64,000 nt of DNA from Lonicera japonica (taxonomy: Eukaryota; Streptophyta; Magnoliopsida; Dipsacales; Caprifoliaceae), in the NCBI GenBank assembly GCA_021464415.1, contig CM038467.1, positions 13,905,411 to 13,969,410 on the forward strand. Direction: 5' to 3'. The position numbers were made by a program, and so were the translations under genes. Below the pieces are notes generated by a model that ran no database searches, was not told where the DNA came from, and saw nothing but the letters and a program-made list of their open reading frames with translations. Positions 1 through 12,094 of this stretch are shown here, piece by piece; the stretch's first letter is position 1; each line of letters begins with the position of its first letter.

Positions 1-261
1 ATAAAACCGCCCCAAAATAGTTGAAAATATATCACTCGCACTTGGTGTGAATTCCAAGGGAAATGACTTTAGATGTCCCTTTTAAAACAAAGTTTTTATT
101 TTTTTGCACTCAGTGCGATAGTGTGAGTAATATGGCTAAAAGCCAATAGAGCATTTCAATTTTGCACTTACACTGCCCAGATCATTCATTTCAACACAAT
201 TTTAAGTGTGGATGGAAAGCATAAAAACAAACGGAAATAATTTGTGTCGTGTTAGCAAGAC

Positions 262-3200
262 CTTCATCACAGCTAGATTGGTGTCTATGCCATCAACTTT
301 AACTCCGTTGACAGTAGCTTGAGCAAGCACTACTTTTTTATGGCTGCTTCTAGATTCCTTAACTGCTTTTTCTAAAGAAGTCATTTCTCCCACAGTGATC
401 TCACCGACAACAAGCCCTGCCTCGTTAGAAACATTTGAACTTGTTCCAAACACAAATCCCAGGTTAGAAGCCATGGCCAGAGCCGATATTGAATACATTC
501 CACCTCCAGATATACTACTGTTACTCTGCTCCAACTCCCTTGAAGTGGACATGGTTGCAAGAGTTTCCAGTATTAGGTCTCCACCTGGAAGTTGATCGCA
601 AACATTGAACATAAGAAGAGCCTCACAGCAAAGAGGAACTGTAGAACTTAATTCTTTAAGGGCTTGTACTCTCAGAATCCCAAGTATAGCTTTCAGAAGT
701 GCTTCATCACGTTCAACTCCGGTAAGCTGGAACTTCTGTATAAACCTATGGACGTATAGAATTTCTCGAATAATGGCCAGCCAATAGTCTCGACGCGTAT
801 GTCCTTTAAGCTCTGGAAACTCCATCACAACCGGTTCTGATCTACATTAGAAACTACAAACTTATTTAAAAGTATCCAGGAGATATATATTTCATTGTTA
901 GACAATGAGGAGTTCCTTAACATAATGGCACCGTGTATATACTGTACACAGAATACGGATACATGAATATAGCATCATTGAGATAGTAACTACTCCCTCC
1001 ATCCCAAATTAAGAGTCCATTATTCCTTTCTGGGATGTCCCAAATTAAGAGTCCACTTTCCTTTTCAGAACATAATCGAAGTACACAAGTTTCCTACTAA
1101 ACTATTGATTGTGATAAAATTAGTGCATTCTTAAAAATTGTGAATGTCAAACATGGACTCAGTTAGGGACGTAGGGAGTACTAAGACAATTATCAAAATA
1201 AATGTTACAAATAATTGCAGTGCAACAACTATAACAATATAAACAGTAGATAAGCATGATCCTTACAAGGAAATTGATTTTATAAAAGACTGCTTTGTCG
1301 AAAAGTCTAGTTCCCCATGGGCCGGTCAACTCAGGTTTAACAACTTGCTTCAGGTCATCAGACAAGTCATATATTTTTGCCTTATCATAAGACACAACAC
1401 GAAGAGCTTCAAAATAAAGAGCATGATCGGTCAGTGTTAATCGACCTGCAATCACAAATATATGACAACAATTGAATAAGAAAAGTCACTGAATAATAGA
1501 GAGAAATATGCAGCACTTCATAGCATCTCTAAATTAAAATTTGATCAAATGAAATGTTAAAATTAAAGAATTTATGACCAACCAGGCCATGTAGAAATCC
1601 CCACATGTTGAAGAATTGGTTGGCTGGTAACCGTCCCGTCCACTTCAAGGATCTTTTCCCCTCTTCCTGATCGTAACGAGGAAAGAAGAGAGGACTCTGA
1701 TTGGGTCTTTAATTTTCTAATTGCTCTGTAGAGAATCACAATTAAGATCAGGGGAACTGGGCTTTATACAAATCATGCAAAGAGATATTTGATCATGTAT
1801 TTTGTAAAATAAAGTCACATTATGAACTGAACTTAAAATATACAGTATAAATTAATGAACTTAAATTATATCGTATAAATAACAAATTATGGATAGTTCT
1901 AAAAGACCAATAACCATACGAAGACAGTGACTAAAACATATAGCTTTATGTTCAAATATTACATGCCATCAAACATTTCAGCCAAGTAGTCGAGAAACAT
2001 AGAAGGATCCAAATATTCCAAAGTCCAAACTAGTGTCAAAAGAAAAATCAAAGTCAAACATGTTCAGTATGTTGCACTGGCACATGTTTCTCGGTCTTTT
2101 TTGCCCCTTCCAATTCTAATTTGAGAACAGGAAAGCTTTAATACAACTTGGGTCTTCTTACACATCATCAATGGCAGAAATAATTGTTTTAAGTAGACAA
2201 AGAACAAATGTAGAAAGGCCATAACCAAACTTGCAGATTAAGAAACATAGCACCAACTGTTTTAAGCACATCCTTCTGGTTAGAGGATCCACAAAAAAAT
2301 TAAAAACACTAAAGCTAGCATAAAAAGTGAAACAATATTCAAATAATATCAAATCAATTACATTAAAACAAGACAATAATCAGAATTTTGTGACAATTAG
2401 TAAACCAAAAAATAACAGCAGCGGTGTACACAACTGCATCCAGGAAAGAACTATCAACGGTGATCTCCATTTATTTGTTTCACACCAAGACAACAATGAA
2501 TAAAACATAAATTATTAAGTGGTATTAGTACCTTTCTAGTCCATTAAGGTACTTCTCATATATGGAGAAATAAAGTCGACCACCAGTTGATGCTGTAAGA
2601 ACCTCAAAAAGATTATCACTAACAATCACGTTGGCAATGATTGGAACAGCGGGAGCAACTCTAGAGAAGGCTTCTAGCCCAACAGTAGCATCCTCGTCCA
2701 TCTAGAACAAAGACAAGTGTCAAACAAAGCAAAACCAATTTCAAAAGAAAGAAAATAGCATGAATAACATCTCTTATGGCCTTAAAGAAATACAAAGAAG
2801 GGAGAATTCCCCAACAACTTATGAAAAGCTTAATGTGAAAGAATTCACTGACACTGTACAATCTTATCCAACTGTAGCATAAGAAACCCATATTATGCTT
2901 TTAGTAACAAGCATAGAATAAAGAAGAAAAATGACCAAACAATAATGTGCAAAAACTTCTTGAGAAGCTTAAGCTGGTGCAACGTCACATAATCTTCAGA
3001 AAATGCACTCTCACTAATTCTTAACCCGAAAAAACGTCTGAGCTTTCTTGTTCAAGAATAAGCCAATGGCCAACATGAGTTTCCTTCATTTTTGTATGTA
3101 AATACTTGTGTAGATAATATACATACATAGATATATTTGATCCAAATACAGACTCATTCAGGAATACCTTTAACTAAGCAGTAGAGTGGTGCCATGGTAA

Positions 3201-4338
3201 GGCATAAGTCATCATCCAAATCTAACTCTTGAATAGTAAAACCTTCCTCTAAGGTAAAAACTCCTGATGTTTTATCATTTCCTCTATTAGAAGTTTGGAA
3301 CTAGGGATGTAGTAATAACATCACATGCATCAATGCCTGAATAGTAATTTGCAACTAACCAATGTCATTGCTTAACAATATATCCAAATAAATCCATAAA
3401 TAGCATACGGAAAGCTACATAAATATACATCTTCATATTATGTACACTAGAGTAAACTTATTGCGTTATATACTTCTTTTCCAAAGGAAGAAGAATAGTG
3501 TAGTCTCACTTTTCGCCAATCTAGACAGATGCGAGTTTCACTTTTTCCCCAATCCCTCACCTAGTATATTAATCAACCAAACGCAAAACCGTAGAGATCA
3601 CTAAGCCATTCCAAAAGAAAATTAATGGAGATTTTTAAAGCACTGTTAAAGTATTTTCCAGCCTACAATTCATAATACAATAAATAAAACAGACGTTATG
3701 GAATACCTGGCTGGTAGCAGCTGAAAACTCCCAAGCAAGCATCATGTCAAATGTCAAGCGTCGAAATCTTTTGTCTTCCAAATAGCCAGTCACTTGTGTA
3801 GATAGCGCAAGAGCCCTGAAACAACAATACTCCAAAAAGTTTTGTGCATATTGTGATGGTTGCTTGATGGAATCAGAAGCCTCTTGATCAAAGTTTTCTC
3901 GAAGTTGACTCGTAGAAATACCAAGAATTCTGCATCATTTGTATTTTTTTTGTCCAAATAGGGAATTGATAAGCATATATACATAGAGCATTTAAAGACA
4001 GTGCTATCATGTGAATCAATCCAAAAGAAGCTAGTAGGGCATGATTGTATTTGGATACAGTTCCAAGAAGAGGTACAACTACTGAAAGCTAACATACAGT
4101 ACAAAATAAATAAAGAAAATGAGAAGCAAGTGCTAGGGAATACTTACTTTGAGCATCTACGGACAACTGCATTTGCAACAGGAGAGAGCTCGGGCATCCA
4201 GCTCCTTCCAGCAGATGGAGACCTTCCCATCTCCTCAAAGTCATCGTCAAATGGACTCCGGTTTTTAATCAACCATTTGAAAGATCCGTCTCTTACTAGT
4301 CCCTCAATCATATTCCTGGTTTTGATCACCATAGCCAT
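262..4338 (-). CDS. DUF639 family protein, 3'-truncated by the window edge
   Basis: Six coding exons read on the minus strand: 4338-4148, 3929-3707, 2701-2532, 1725-1583, 1445-1267 and about 843-262. Most have clean GT-AG borders. They give about 496 residues that follow the plant DUF639 family (Arabidopsis At1g48840 type, recalled) from end to end: an N-terminal RNMIEGLVRDGSFKWL block, then EEMGRSPSAG, ILEVDGTVTSQP, KPELTGPWGTRLFDKA, VVMEFPELKGHTRRDYWL and LPGGDLILETLA. The start is the ATG at 4338; the frame is open a little further upstream but only from a TTG. The last exon ends at an AAG|GTCTTG donor, so the hydrophobic C-terminal part of the family lies to the left of the window. Biochemical function is unknown; the family is sometimes labelled a heat-inducible transcription repressor without proof. 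The junction between the exons at 1267 and 843 is out of frame by one base with canonical sites (see findings). Confidence 0.88.
991..1180. mobile_element. Stowaway MITE
   Basis: The element runs from CTCCCTCC (993) to GGGAG (1178) and is flanked on both sides by TA, the Tc1/mariner target duplication. The inner ends are inverted copies (AAGAGTCCA-type at the left, TGGACTC-type at the right). A second direct copy of CCCAAATTAAGAGTCCA lies near 1030. It is a non-autonomous element of about 186 bp inside an intron of the DUF639 gene. Confidence 0.85.
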
Positions 4339-4981
4339 ATCCAACTCTTCCCCGTTCAAATTGTCAAGATCGAACGAACCTCCCTATATAATCTGATTAC
4401 CCACAAGAACCTTGCATTTAGAAATCCAAACTTCCAATCTTACCAACTTCTCATAATCCATCCAATAAATAATTTTAGAGGGCTGCGTAATATATATATA
4501 TGTGATACAAAAACTGACATATTTAGTGTGTCCAACATCTATTGGTTAAATGTGAGGTCCATATCAACTTCATCCTAATCAAAATTTATTATAATTTCTA
4601 ACGAATGAGTATTGACATGTTAAAATCGTCACTATTTTATGCATGATAAATATGTGGGTGTGGAGGGATTTTAATCCTTCACACCATGGTAAACAAACAT
4701 CATTTCATTAATAATCCAATAAGCAAATGTAGCCAATTTCACTTTTACTTACTAAAGCTTCTCATAAAAACCTTGATAAACTACTTTCCAAATAGGTAAT
4801 ATATATCTAAATATTCAGGACCTGTCTAGCAATTCACCAATAACCAGCTTAACATTCAAATACAAAGTACCAATTTAAGAAATACGCTACCGGTGAAGTA
4901 AATAGGTAGGGATTTTCAGAAACCCGTTCATCATAATCCCCCAGTAATCAAAACAGAAAAGCTGAATGGAAAAAACCTTAC

Positions 4982-5160
4982 CTGGAAAAGGCTGGGTCGG
5001 AACCAAAATCTCACTTGTGCACAATAAATTACGTCGAATTGGTAATCGTAATCGATTATCTACGGATCCACGTACGTCGGCAAGTGAAAAAGGCCGGAGG
5101 GGGCGTAAAAGTAGATCAGTCTGTCACAGACCTTGTGTTGAGAAAAGGACAGTTTAATGA
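4982..5160 (-). other. probable 5'-UTR exon of the DUF639 gene
   Basis: On the minus strand a strong donor, CCAG|GTAAGG, sits with its last exon base at 4982. It is upstream of the coding start at 4338 and there is no coding sequence between them. A leader exon with a long first intron is common in this kind of plant gene. The outer boundary near 5160 and the intron's acceptor (several AGs between 4385 and 4410) are guesses. Confidence 0.4.
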
Positions 5161-6258
5161 GATTCTGTCCTGATTTGGGGTTTTTGAGATTACTTTACGT
5201 CATCATGATAAGAAAATAAAAAAGAAAATTAGTTGCTGCTGCCTGCTGTTGTTAAAAGAGGATAAGAATGAATGGTGTGTGACGCGCACTGAGCTGGGGC
5301 GCGATCGACCAAACTGTGCATCATCTCATCTCATCTCTCTCTCCTGCTATTTCTGTTTTGAGCCTGACCCCCCTACGTTTTATCGATTCTACCATCTCCC
5401 CGTTCATTTAACTATTTTGCTATTTTTTAGATCATTAACTTTCTTCTCTATTGCTAATTTATTATCTTTTTTTTTTTGTCTGAATTTATTAACCATTTAA
5501 CAAACTTTTGTTAAGGTAAGTTGAATCGCATGTGAAACTTTATTTTTCTTGTTGGGGGGCTAAAATTTTACTAAGTCCATTTAAAAACGAATTAGTCTAG
5601 ATTACTTTATTTGATAACTAAACCGTAAGGTAATGTGATGAATAATAACGTAAATATAAGAACGCTTTTATACTTAATCCGACAATACATCTTCTCTCGC
5701 GCCTGTTTCACCAGCTCAAATGGCCATAACGAGATTAATACAATAGTTAGGGTTTCCTCTTGAGATAGGAGAGAATGTATGTGGAAGTGAGTACAGGAAT
5801 AATTGAAATTTAATCCTTTAATTATAGGTTTTTCCTTCCTATTTATATGTATAGGATATGGCTACATTAGGGTTTAGGATTGATTAAAATTATTATAAAG
5901 AGTAAATTTGATCACTACTCAAAGATTCTAAGTGTTATAATCCTGTTCATTTACAACAAAAGTTTTTTCATCATACATTTTCTAGCTCGGTTACCTTGCC
6001 TTTGTTATTCGATCATTATTGGTCGAATGCTAATCTTTTGTCAGATAGAAGTGATGATATTGCATGGTCGGCCTATATACAGTGATACTCATCTGTAATC
6101 ATCACGTTTTTCACATAGTTATATTTTATCCTTATTATTTATTGTTCGTTTTATCAGCCCGGACATAACAGATATACCTTAATATGTATATAAAAAGGTC
6201 TTAAAAATTAAGGACTTTGTTATAACCACTACTAGAGTCAACTGTGACTTCCGATGTC
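5161..6258. other. intergenic, no gene seen
   Basis: AT-rich sequence upstream of the DUF639 gene. Short open frames here lack recognisable domains and many do not start with ATG. I see no RNA gene or clear repeat. Confidence 0.5.
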
Positions 6259-7507
6259 CAATTTCTTTAAGGTGAATTATATTAAACCCCTTATACTTAT
6301 TCGTTTTTGCCCCTTTCATTTGTAACATATTTACACTTAACAACACTCCGTTACAGTTCTATTAAAAGTTTGACAAAAAACATTGTACTTGATAAAAATT
6401 TTAGTTAAAGTGACCAAATGCCCCCATTATATTCTGGATTAAAATAAGATAATTCCAACCTCCATTTTAATCTACATAATTCCCTTCTTGGGAAAAAAAA
6501 CATTCGGATGCCAAACACGCATTTGAACCTTTATTATCCAACCCCATCTTCCTTACTTATAACCTGTAAGTAATATGTGAGAAAAAACAAATTAGAAAAA
6601 GAAAACTCTAATTCCATTGCCCTATTACAAACCAAACTACTTTCTTCCATTAACACTGTGACTAACGTTGTCGTAGCTGCCGAGAACACTTTATAACAAT
6701 GCAACATCGCCCCGCCACCAGATCACTATATCATTATCAAAACAGAGCACATAAAACACAATATAAATGCATGTATTTGTGCATGTGGTTTGTATATGTG
6801 GATATATATATAGCCCCATCTCATTTATCCTATTTCACAAACCCCACAAAACAACCCTAAATCTCAACTTATCTACTGCCTAGATAATTGCCATCTCCAG
6901 GAAGTCGCCATTTCCGATGACTAGCTCTAAGAATTTATTGCTACATCTTTCCATTTCCTTTTTCTCCTTTCGATATAATTACTAAATCTAGCAATGGTTT
7001 CCCTTAAAAATCAACCCCAAAACTGCCCCTTAATTAACTCGACTTTATATCTCAGATCTGCGTCAGCGAGTTCATGCCTACAAAATTTGTTTTGAGAGTG
7101 GGAGCCAATGAGGAGGAAATAGAAGAAAGAGAGAAGGGGCGGTGCTCGTTGTAATTAGTATTAGGATTTTGTGAAACTGTGAAAGGAATAAGACGAGATC
7201 AGATGGGTGGGTGGGTTGTAATAAATTGCCCATTTATTTTGATTTTTTTTTAATTTTGTCAAAGTTTTATAATAGTGAAATCATCTTAATTATTTTTTAT
7301 TTAAATCATGGTGTTTCCATGTTTCAAGAGATTATTGGTTCATTTAGTAGGGGTTTTGAGTCTTTTTACACTCTCCTTTGACGGTGTAAAAACCGTTTTT
7401 TCGGGTCAAAAGTTAAAGGGGTATATTGTCGGGTGAAAAAGTTTAGGGGGTGATTTGCAAACTCGAATAACTATAATAGGGTTTAATATAATTTATCAAT
7501 TTCTTTA
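6259..7507. mobile_element. non-autonomous Mutator-like element
   Basis: An 11-bp direct repeat, CAATTTCTTTA, occurs at 6259-6269 and 7497-7507. Between the copies the ends are inverted repeats: AATTATATTAAACCC followed by TTATTCG at the left, and the reverse complement of the same at the right (7450-7493). The ends match imperfectly for about 40 bp. A 9-11 bp target duplication with long inverted ends is the Mutator pattern. The 1.2-kb interior shows no transposase. Confidence 0.75.
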
Positions 7508-7960
7508 TTAAGTGGAAAGAAACTCTTTCACAAAACTACATCATTTTCTACCGTTTTAATTTAGAGTAATAAACATATGATACTATATATTACAAATTAT
7601 CTTTTTAAAAACTTAAGCAGTAAAAGTAGTGAGTTACATTATATTCACTCTTCAAAAAGTTATTATAAATTTTAAACTAAAAATGAGATGAACGTAATTA
7701 TCATTTTGCACCGCGTTAATCATTGCGTGACGGAACAACTGGCCTTTATCTTGGATCCATCAAAGGTGAGGCAACTAAATGTCCATTTTTTAAGGAAACC
7801 AACCAGCTTTTTATGGACAATAAAGAATTTGTTCTATGTTGGGCCATATACCTTGGACCAGTCCACATGGCCTATACTATGGTCTCTTTTTTAATACTTT
7901 CATGAATGGGTTCTAAATGACTCTCTTCTTTTCACTTATATTAGAAGGAGCTTATACCAT
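7508..7960. other. intergenic, no gene seen
   Basis: AT-rich sequence. Two short overlapping frames around 7690-7905 have no recognisable domain. Confidence 0.5.
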
Positions 7961-7964
7961 TTTT

Positions 7965-8464
7965 AGAGGGCCAATGTTATTTACATTTCTTATATTTATC
8001 ATAATTTTTTTTCTTGTAACAAATACTTTTTGAAGGTAAATTTATTATCACTAACACCCCTTTAAGGCTCGCCTAATGAAATGTGAGCGCAGTAATATAC
8101 ACTTGGCTCATTTAGGGAGAGTTTTATTGGTAAGAACTCGCCTAATATCATGCAATGAAATGCAATAGTGTTTTCTAAACAAGGCCCGCCTAATGAGAGC
8201 TGAGTGCACTCACATAAACTCGGCTAAAATGAAGAGAGTGTGTTGCTAAGCACTCGCCTAACATCGGGCAATGGATGGAGTGTTTGTGACAGATTTAATT
8301 AATGTAAATAACAATGCCCTTTTTACAATATATATATATATATATACTAGACATAAACTCGACTAAAATGAGAAAAGTGTGTTGCTAACCACTCCCTTAA
8401 TATCGGGTAATGGATGGGGGTGTTTGTGACAGATTTAATGAATGTAAATAACAATGCCCTTTTT

Positions 8465-8496
<32 letters not shown>

Positions 8497-8510
8497 CTAG
8501 ATATGCTTGT
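7965..8510. repeat. MITE-like repeat with internal duplication
   Basis: The outer ends are inverted: GGGCCAATGTTATTTACATT at 7968-7987, and its reverse complement in imperfect form (ATGTAAATAACAATGCCC) near 8305-8322 and again near 8444-8461. The interior repeats a unit of about 130 bp: 8213-8342 and 8346-8480 share ATAAACTCG, GTGTGTTGCTAA, the GGGTAATGGATGG type and GTTTGTGACAGATTTAAT, each followed by a (TA)n run. A more diverged copy with CTCGCCTAAT motifs lies at 8066-8200. Confidence 0.6.
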
Positions 8511-9039
8511 GTTGATGACACTAACGACTTAAATTCATGTTAAGTTTTTAGAAATTTGTCTCAAATTCGATTCATTAGTAAGATATCGTAGACCGTTGAA
8601 TATTGATTCAAAATTCATTATAAGCTCTATAGAGATTAACTCGACCCCACTCATTTGTTTTCAATATGCACAACCTGTGTAACCACCCAGGTTCTCTCTC
8701 AAAATGGCTAACTCAAGTCGTAAATTAGGGTCACTGCACCTACATATATACCCATGACTTTCTTATTACATTATCAATGTAGGATATTTTGGGTCGTTAC
8801 ATCCCGAACTTGTACAAGATTTTCTTTCTAAAACTAGTACCCAAAAACTCGTTAGGGATATATTTTAAACTGTTGAATATTTATACCAAATTTTAATATA
8901 AGCACTCAGTAAGACACAATCCGACCTAATCGGTGCAGGTTTTGTTTTGAAAAACCTGAACTGCCCCTTTCAATATGCATGAGCACGAACTCACTATTAG
9001 GCCTCGACCCACCTTGTTGCATTGTAGTTATAAAAAAGG
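8511..9039. other. intergenic, degenerate repeat sequence
   Basis: No gene. The sequence has phrases similar to the array that follows (loss-of-function repeat text around CAATATGCA and GACCCACTC), so it is probably an older part of the same repeat. Confidence 0.35.
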
Positions 9040-9894
9040 TATAATTTTTGAGAAAATTGTTATATTTACATCGGGTCAAAAAGGTTTAATTTATGCTAAC
9101 TTGAACTTGTACTGGATCTTTATTATTTAACTTATATTCACTACTTTGATCTTGAAAAAAACTTGTCTCAAACCTGAATTATTAGGGAGATTCTAATACA
9201 TAGGATACTTAGTGAATTCAATATGCATGAGTCGCTTATTAAAGTGAATCTGACCCAATATGTGCAGGATATTTTTTATTTTGAAAACTTAGCCCCCACC
9301 ATTTGTTATATGTATAGACTCCAACCCGATTTGTCTTACCCAACCCACTCGATACATTGTAATTATGTGATGTTATAATTGTATTTGAAGAAAAAATATT
9401 ACATTCAAATTGGGTTGGGATGGATGAAACAAATTAACCTAATAAGTTTTCAAAATAAGAATACACGTTACATTTTTTTTCAAATTAATTTAACTCCATC
9501 TAAATAAGAATTGAAAATTTTAATTTTAGTATGCTTTATATTATTTTACTTTTTTTTGAGAAATAATATTTAAGTTATCGATACTTTTCATACTAATAAA
9601 TATTTAACTTTTTTTTGGAAACTAAGAAAGTACGTATTAATGATTTATTAATAAATAGTTAATCAAGATATAAATGATTTCAATATGAAAATAAATTAAA
9701 ACTTGGAAATTCTTGAACCAACTTAAACTTGTTCTGAATTTTTGTTGTTGAATTTATATTCACCTTGATATTGAAAAAAACTTGCCTCAAATCCGATTTA
9801 TGGGGAAATTTTAGTACATAAGGATATTTAGCAAATTCATCATGCATCAATCACTTATTAGAGTGATCTCACTTAATATGTGCAAGTTATTTGT

Positions 9895-10662
9895 TCCCAA
9901 TATATATATGTTAAATCACCCCCCGTATTAGCATAAGAATAATCCGATTCACTATCAAGCCTGAAAACCATGGAATTAGTCTCAACGAGTTTTGACCACT
10001 TTCCTTTGTTTCAAAGAGAATTCTCTTCCAATAAAGAAAGGTTTATAAAAGGGAGTCTGATTGACTTGCGATCGCGATCTTTACAACAAACAAGTGGGAG
10101 AGGTAGGGTTCGAAACTACGTAAAAAAACAAACTTTAATTTAGGGAATTTTATTTTGTCCGAATAAGAATTTAAATTTTATGAAAGCGTAAGGCCTGCTT
10201 GTTGTCCACTTCGACTACATAAGATCCAATTCAAAAGGCCCTCCTTAGTTTCGGAATCCTTTCCTCTCGCTCACCCCTATAAGGTTTGGCCAAGCTTTCG
10301 CTTTCGTTTGGTCTTTTTCAGCAAATGACAATGTGACATGTCTGATATGGATGGGTTTGGAAAGAACTGAAGACAGTCGTGGCATCGAGGAACAAGGGTT
10401 TTGGCCAGGGGTGAAAGGCCAACCAAGATCAGATATAGCTGGTTTTCCGTGATCAAAGCTTCCTTTGACTTCCGGGGTTACCGGACCCCTTGAGCTGAAC
10501 CAAGAAAACATTCCATTAAATTAAAAATACTTTTGAGAAACAACAAGCATGACTGAATTGGCTATACATACTTTTTGGGTGTTAAGATCCAAAGTTGAGA
10601 GGGAAACATGTCAGAGGAAACAGGGATTAACTGAACCTAATCGTGACTTTCGGAAAAGATAT
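9895..10662. mobile_element. insertion into the repeat array containing mitochondrial DNA
   Basis: The second copy of the surrounding repeat stops near 9894 and resumes near 10663. The 0.77 kb between is compositionally different (higher GC, higher complexity), and part of it is mitochondrial large-subunit rRNA sequence (next entry). The rest, for example 10190-10380, resembles no host gene and has an open frame at 10245-10511 on the minus strand that I do not trust as a protein because it runs through the rRNA similarity. A nuclear insertion of organelle DNA is the simplest reading. Confidence 0.6.
10400..10606 (+). pseudogene. rrn26: mitochondrial 26S rRNA fragment (NUMT), broken
   Basis: GGGGTGAAAGGCCAACCAAG at 10407 onward, followed by ATATAGCTGGTTTTCCG, is the conserved domain II text of bacterial and plant-mitochondrial large-subunit rRNA. 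CTTTTTGGGTGTTAAGATCC and AAAGTTGAGAGGGAAACA at 10571-10605 are the next conserved block. The roughly 120 bases between them differ from the rRNA, so the copy is interrupted or rearranged. Wording is closer to mitochondrial than to plastid rRNA. It is non-functional in the nucleus. Confidence 0.75.
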
Positions 10663-11907
10663 TTGTTATTTTGAAAATTTGACCCCCCACTGTTCACTAT
10701 ATGTATATACTCCAACCCAATCTGTCTCGCCCAACCCACTCGACACATTGTAATTATGTAATATTATAATTGTATTTGAAGAAAAAATATTAATCTAATA
10801 AATTTTTAAAACAAAAATACACATTAGATTTTTTCAAATTAATATAACTCCATTTAATTAAGTATTGGAAAATGTAATTTTAGTACATTTTATATTATTT
10901 TTTTTATTTAAGAAATGATATTTAAGTTATTGATACTTTTCCTAGTAATAAATATTTAATTATTTCTTTTGGAAACTAAGAAAGTATTAATGTTTTATTA
11001 ACATTAATCAAGATGAAAATGTTGGAATTTTAAGATGAAAATAAATTAAAATTTTGATATTCGTGAAATAGATTCAAATTTAATATAATATATAAGTAGC
11101 CAAAATTATGCTTTAAATTACTAGTATGGCATGGAATCTATAAGCCCTTAGATTAAAAAAGAAATAATTGATGACAAATCATAACCACCACTTATGTTAT
11201 TAAACAAATTTGGCATTTTTTTTTGTGTTTTATTAATAAATTTGATAAAATTTTATCATATTCAAATTAAGTCGAAATAGATCAAATGGGTTAATCTAAA
11301 AAAAATACATATTACAGTTGTCATAATTAATTAATCTAAGTTCATCTAAATAAAAAGTGAAAAATATCAATTTTGTTACGCTTTATATTATTATTATTAT
11401 TATTATTTTAAAACACAAATTATCAAGATATTGAAACATAATTTAATAGTAAAAATTACTTGTAGAAAGCATATTTTTTACTAATAAATATGGTTTTTTA
11501 TTTAGAAACTAAAAATTAAGTATATTATTCATATTTAGTTATTTATATATTAATAGAAACTAGTTAATTAATTTATAAAGAAATTAGAATTTAGATATAC
11601 TTGAAATACTTTTAAATTTAATGAGATACATAGGTAACCATAATTATGCTTTAAATTAGTAGAGTGTCACGACACCTATAAGCCGTTAGATTAAAAGATA
11701 AACAACTGAGAATAAATTATAGCCACCACTTATCTTTTTGGCGAAAATTTTGTGATTTATTAATAGATGTATATAAATTTCGTATGGATTGGAACCATTT
11801 TCGCTACTAAAACACTAGAAGATGTTTTTAGCGACGAAAAATCGTTACTAATGGTCCAGTCTTCATGGACTTGTTTGTATGAGAATTTTTCTTTATCTAT
11901 CTCTCTC

Positions 11908-11910
<3 letters not shown>

Positions 11911-11974
<64 letters not shown>
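11911..11974. repeat. (AT)n microsatellite
   Basis: About 32 uninterrupted AT units. The open frames reported on either strand across it are artefacts of the repeat. Confidence 0.95.
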
Positions 11975-11976
<2 letters not shown>

Positions 11977-12094
11977 ATAATTAAGGGGTAATGGTAGTTC
12001 AATCTTATAAATTTGTATATAAATGATGAAGAATTATACGGTTGATACTAAAAATATTTTTTCACTAGTTGATATTGCCTTTGACACGGGTTAC

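Larger units (their letters stand above)
9040..11770. repeat. degenerate AT-rich tandem repeat array, about three units
   Basis: The block at 9040-9690 recurs at 9700-9894 plus 10663-11050. A further diverged copy covers about 11240-11770. Landmarks shared by copies include CTTGAAAAAAACTTG/ATTGAAAAAAACTTG, CCCAACCCACTCGA, GTATTTGAAGAAAAAATATTA, and later ATTATGCTTTAAATTA with CTATAAGCC(C/G)TTAGATTAAAA. No coding frame survives. It could be tandem remains of one retroelement or a long satellite-like duplication. Confidence 0.6.

Noticed and set aside
4339..4359. Seven extra residues at the DUF639 N-terminus
   Set aside because: They would need initiation at TTG; the ATG at 4338 matches the family start.
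5249..5500. 83-aa frame downstream of the DUF639 leader
   Set aside because: Low-complexity Phe/Leu-rich text in an AT-rich region, no domain, no splice context.
10245..10511. 88-aa minus-strand frame in the mitochondrial insertion
   Set aside because: It overlaps large-subunit rRNA sequence on the other strand, so it is unlikely to be a real protein.
11760..12002. Open frames on both strands across the (AT)n run
   Set aside because: They encode only alternating Ile/Tyr from the microsatellite.
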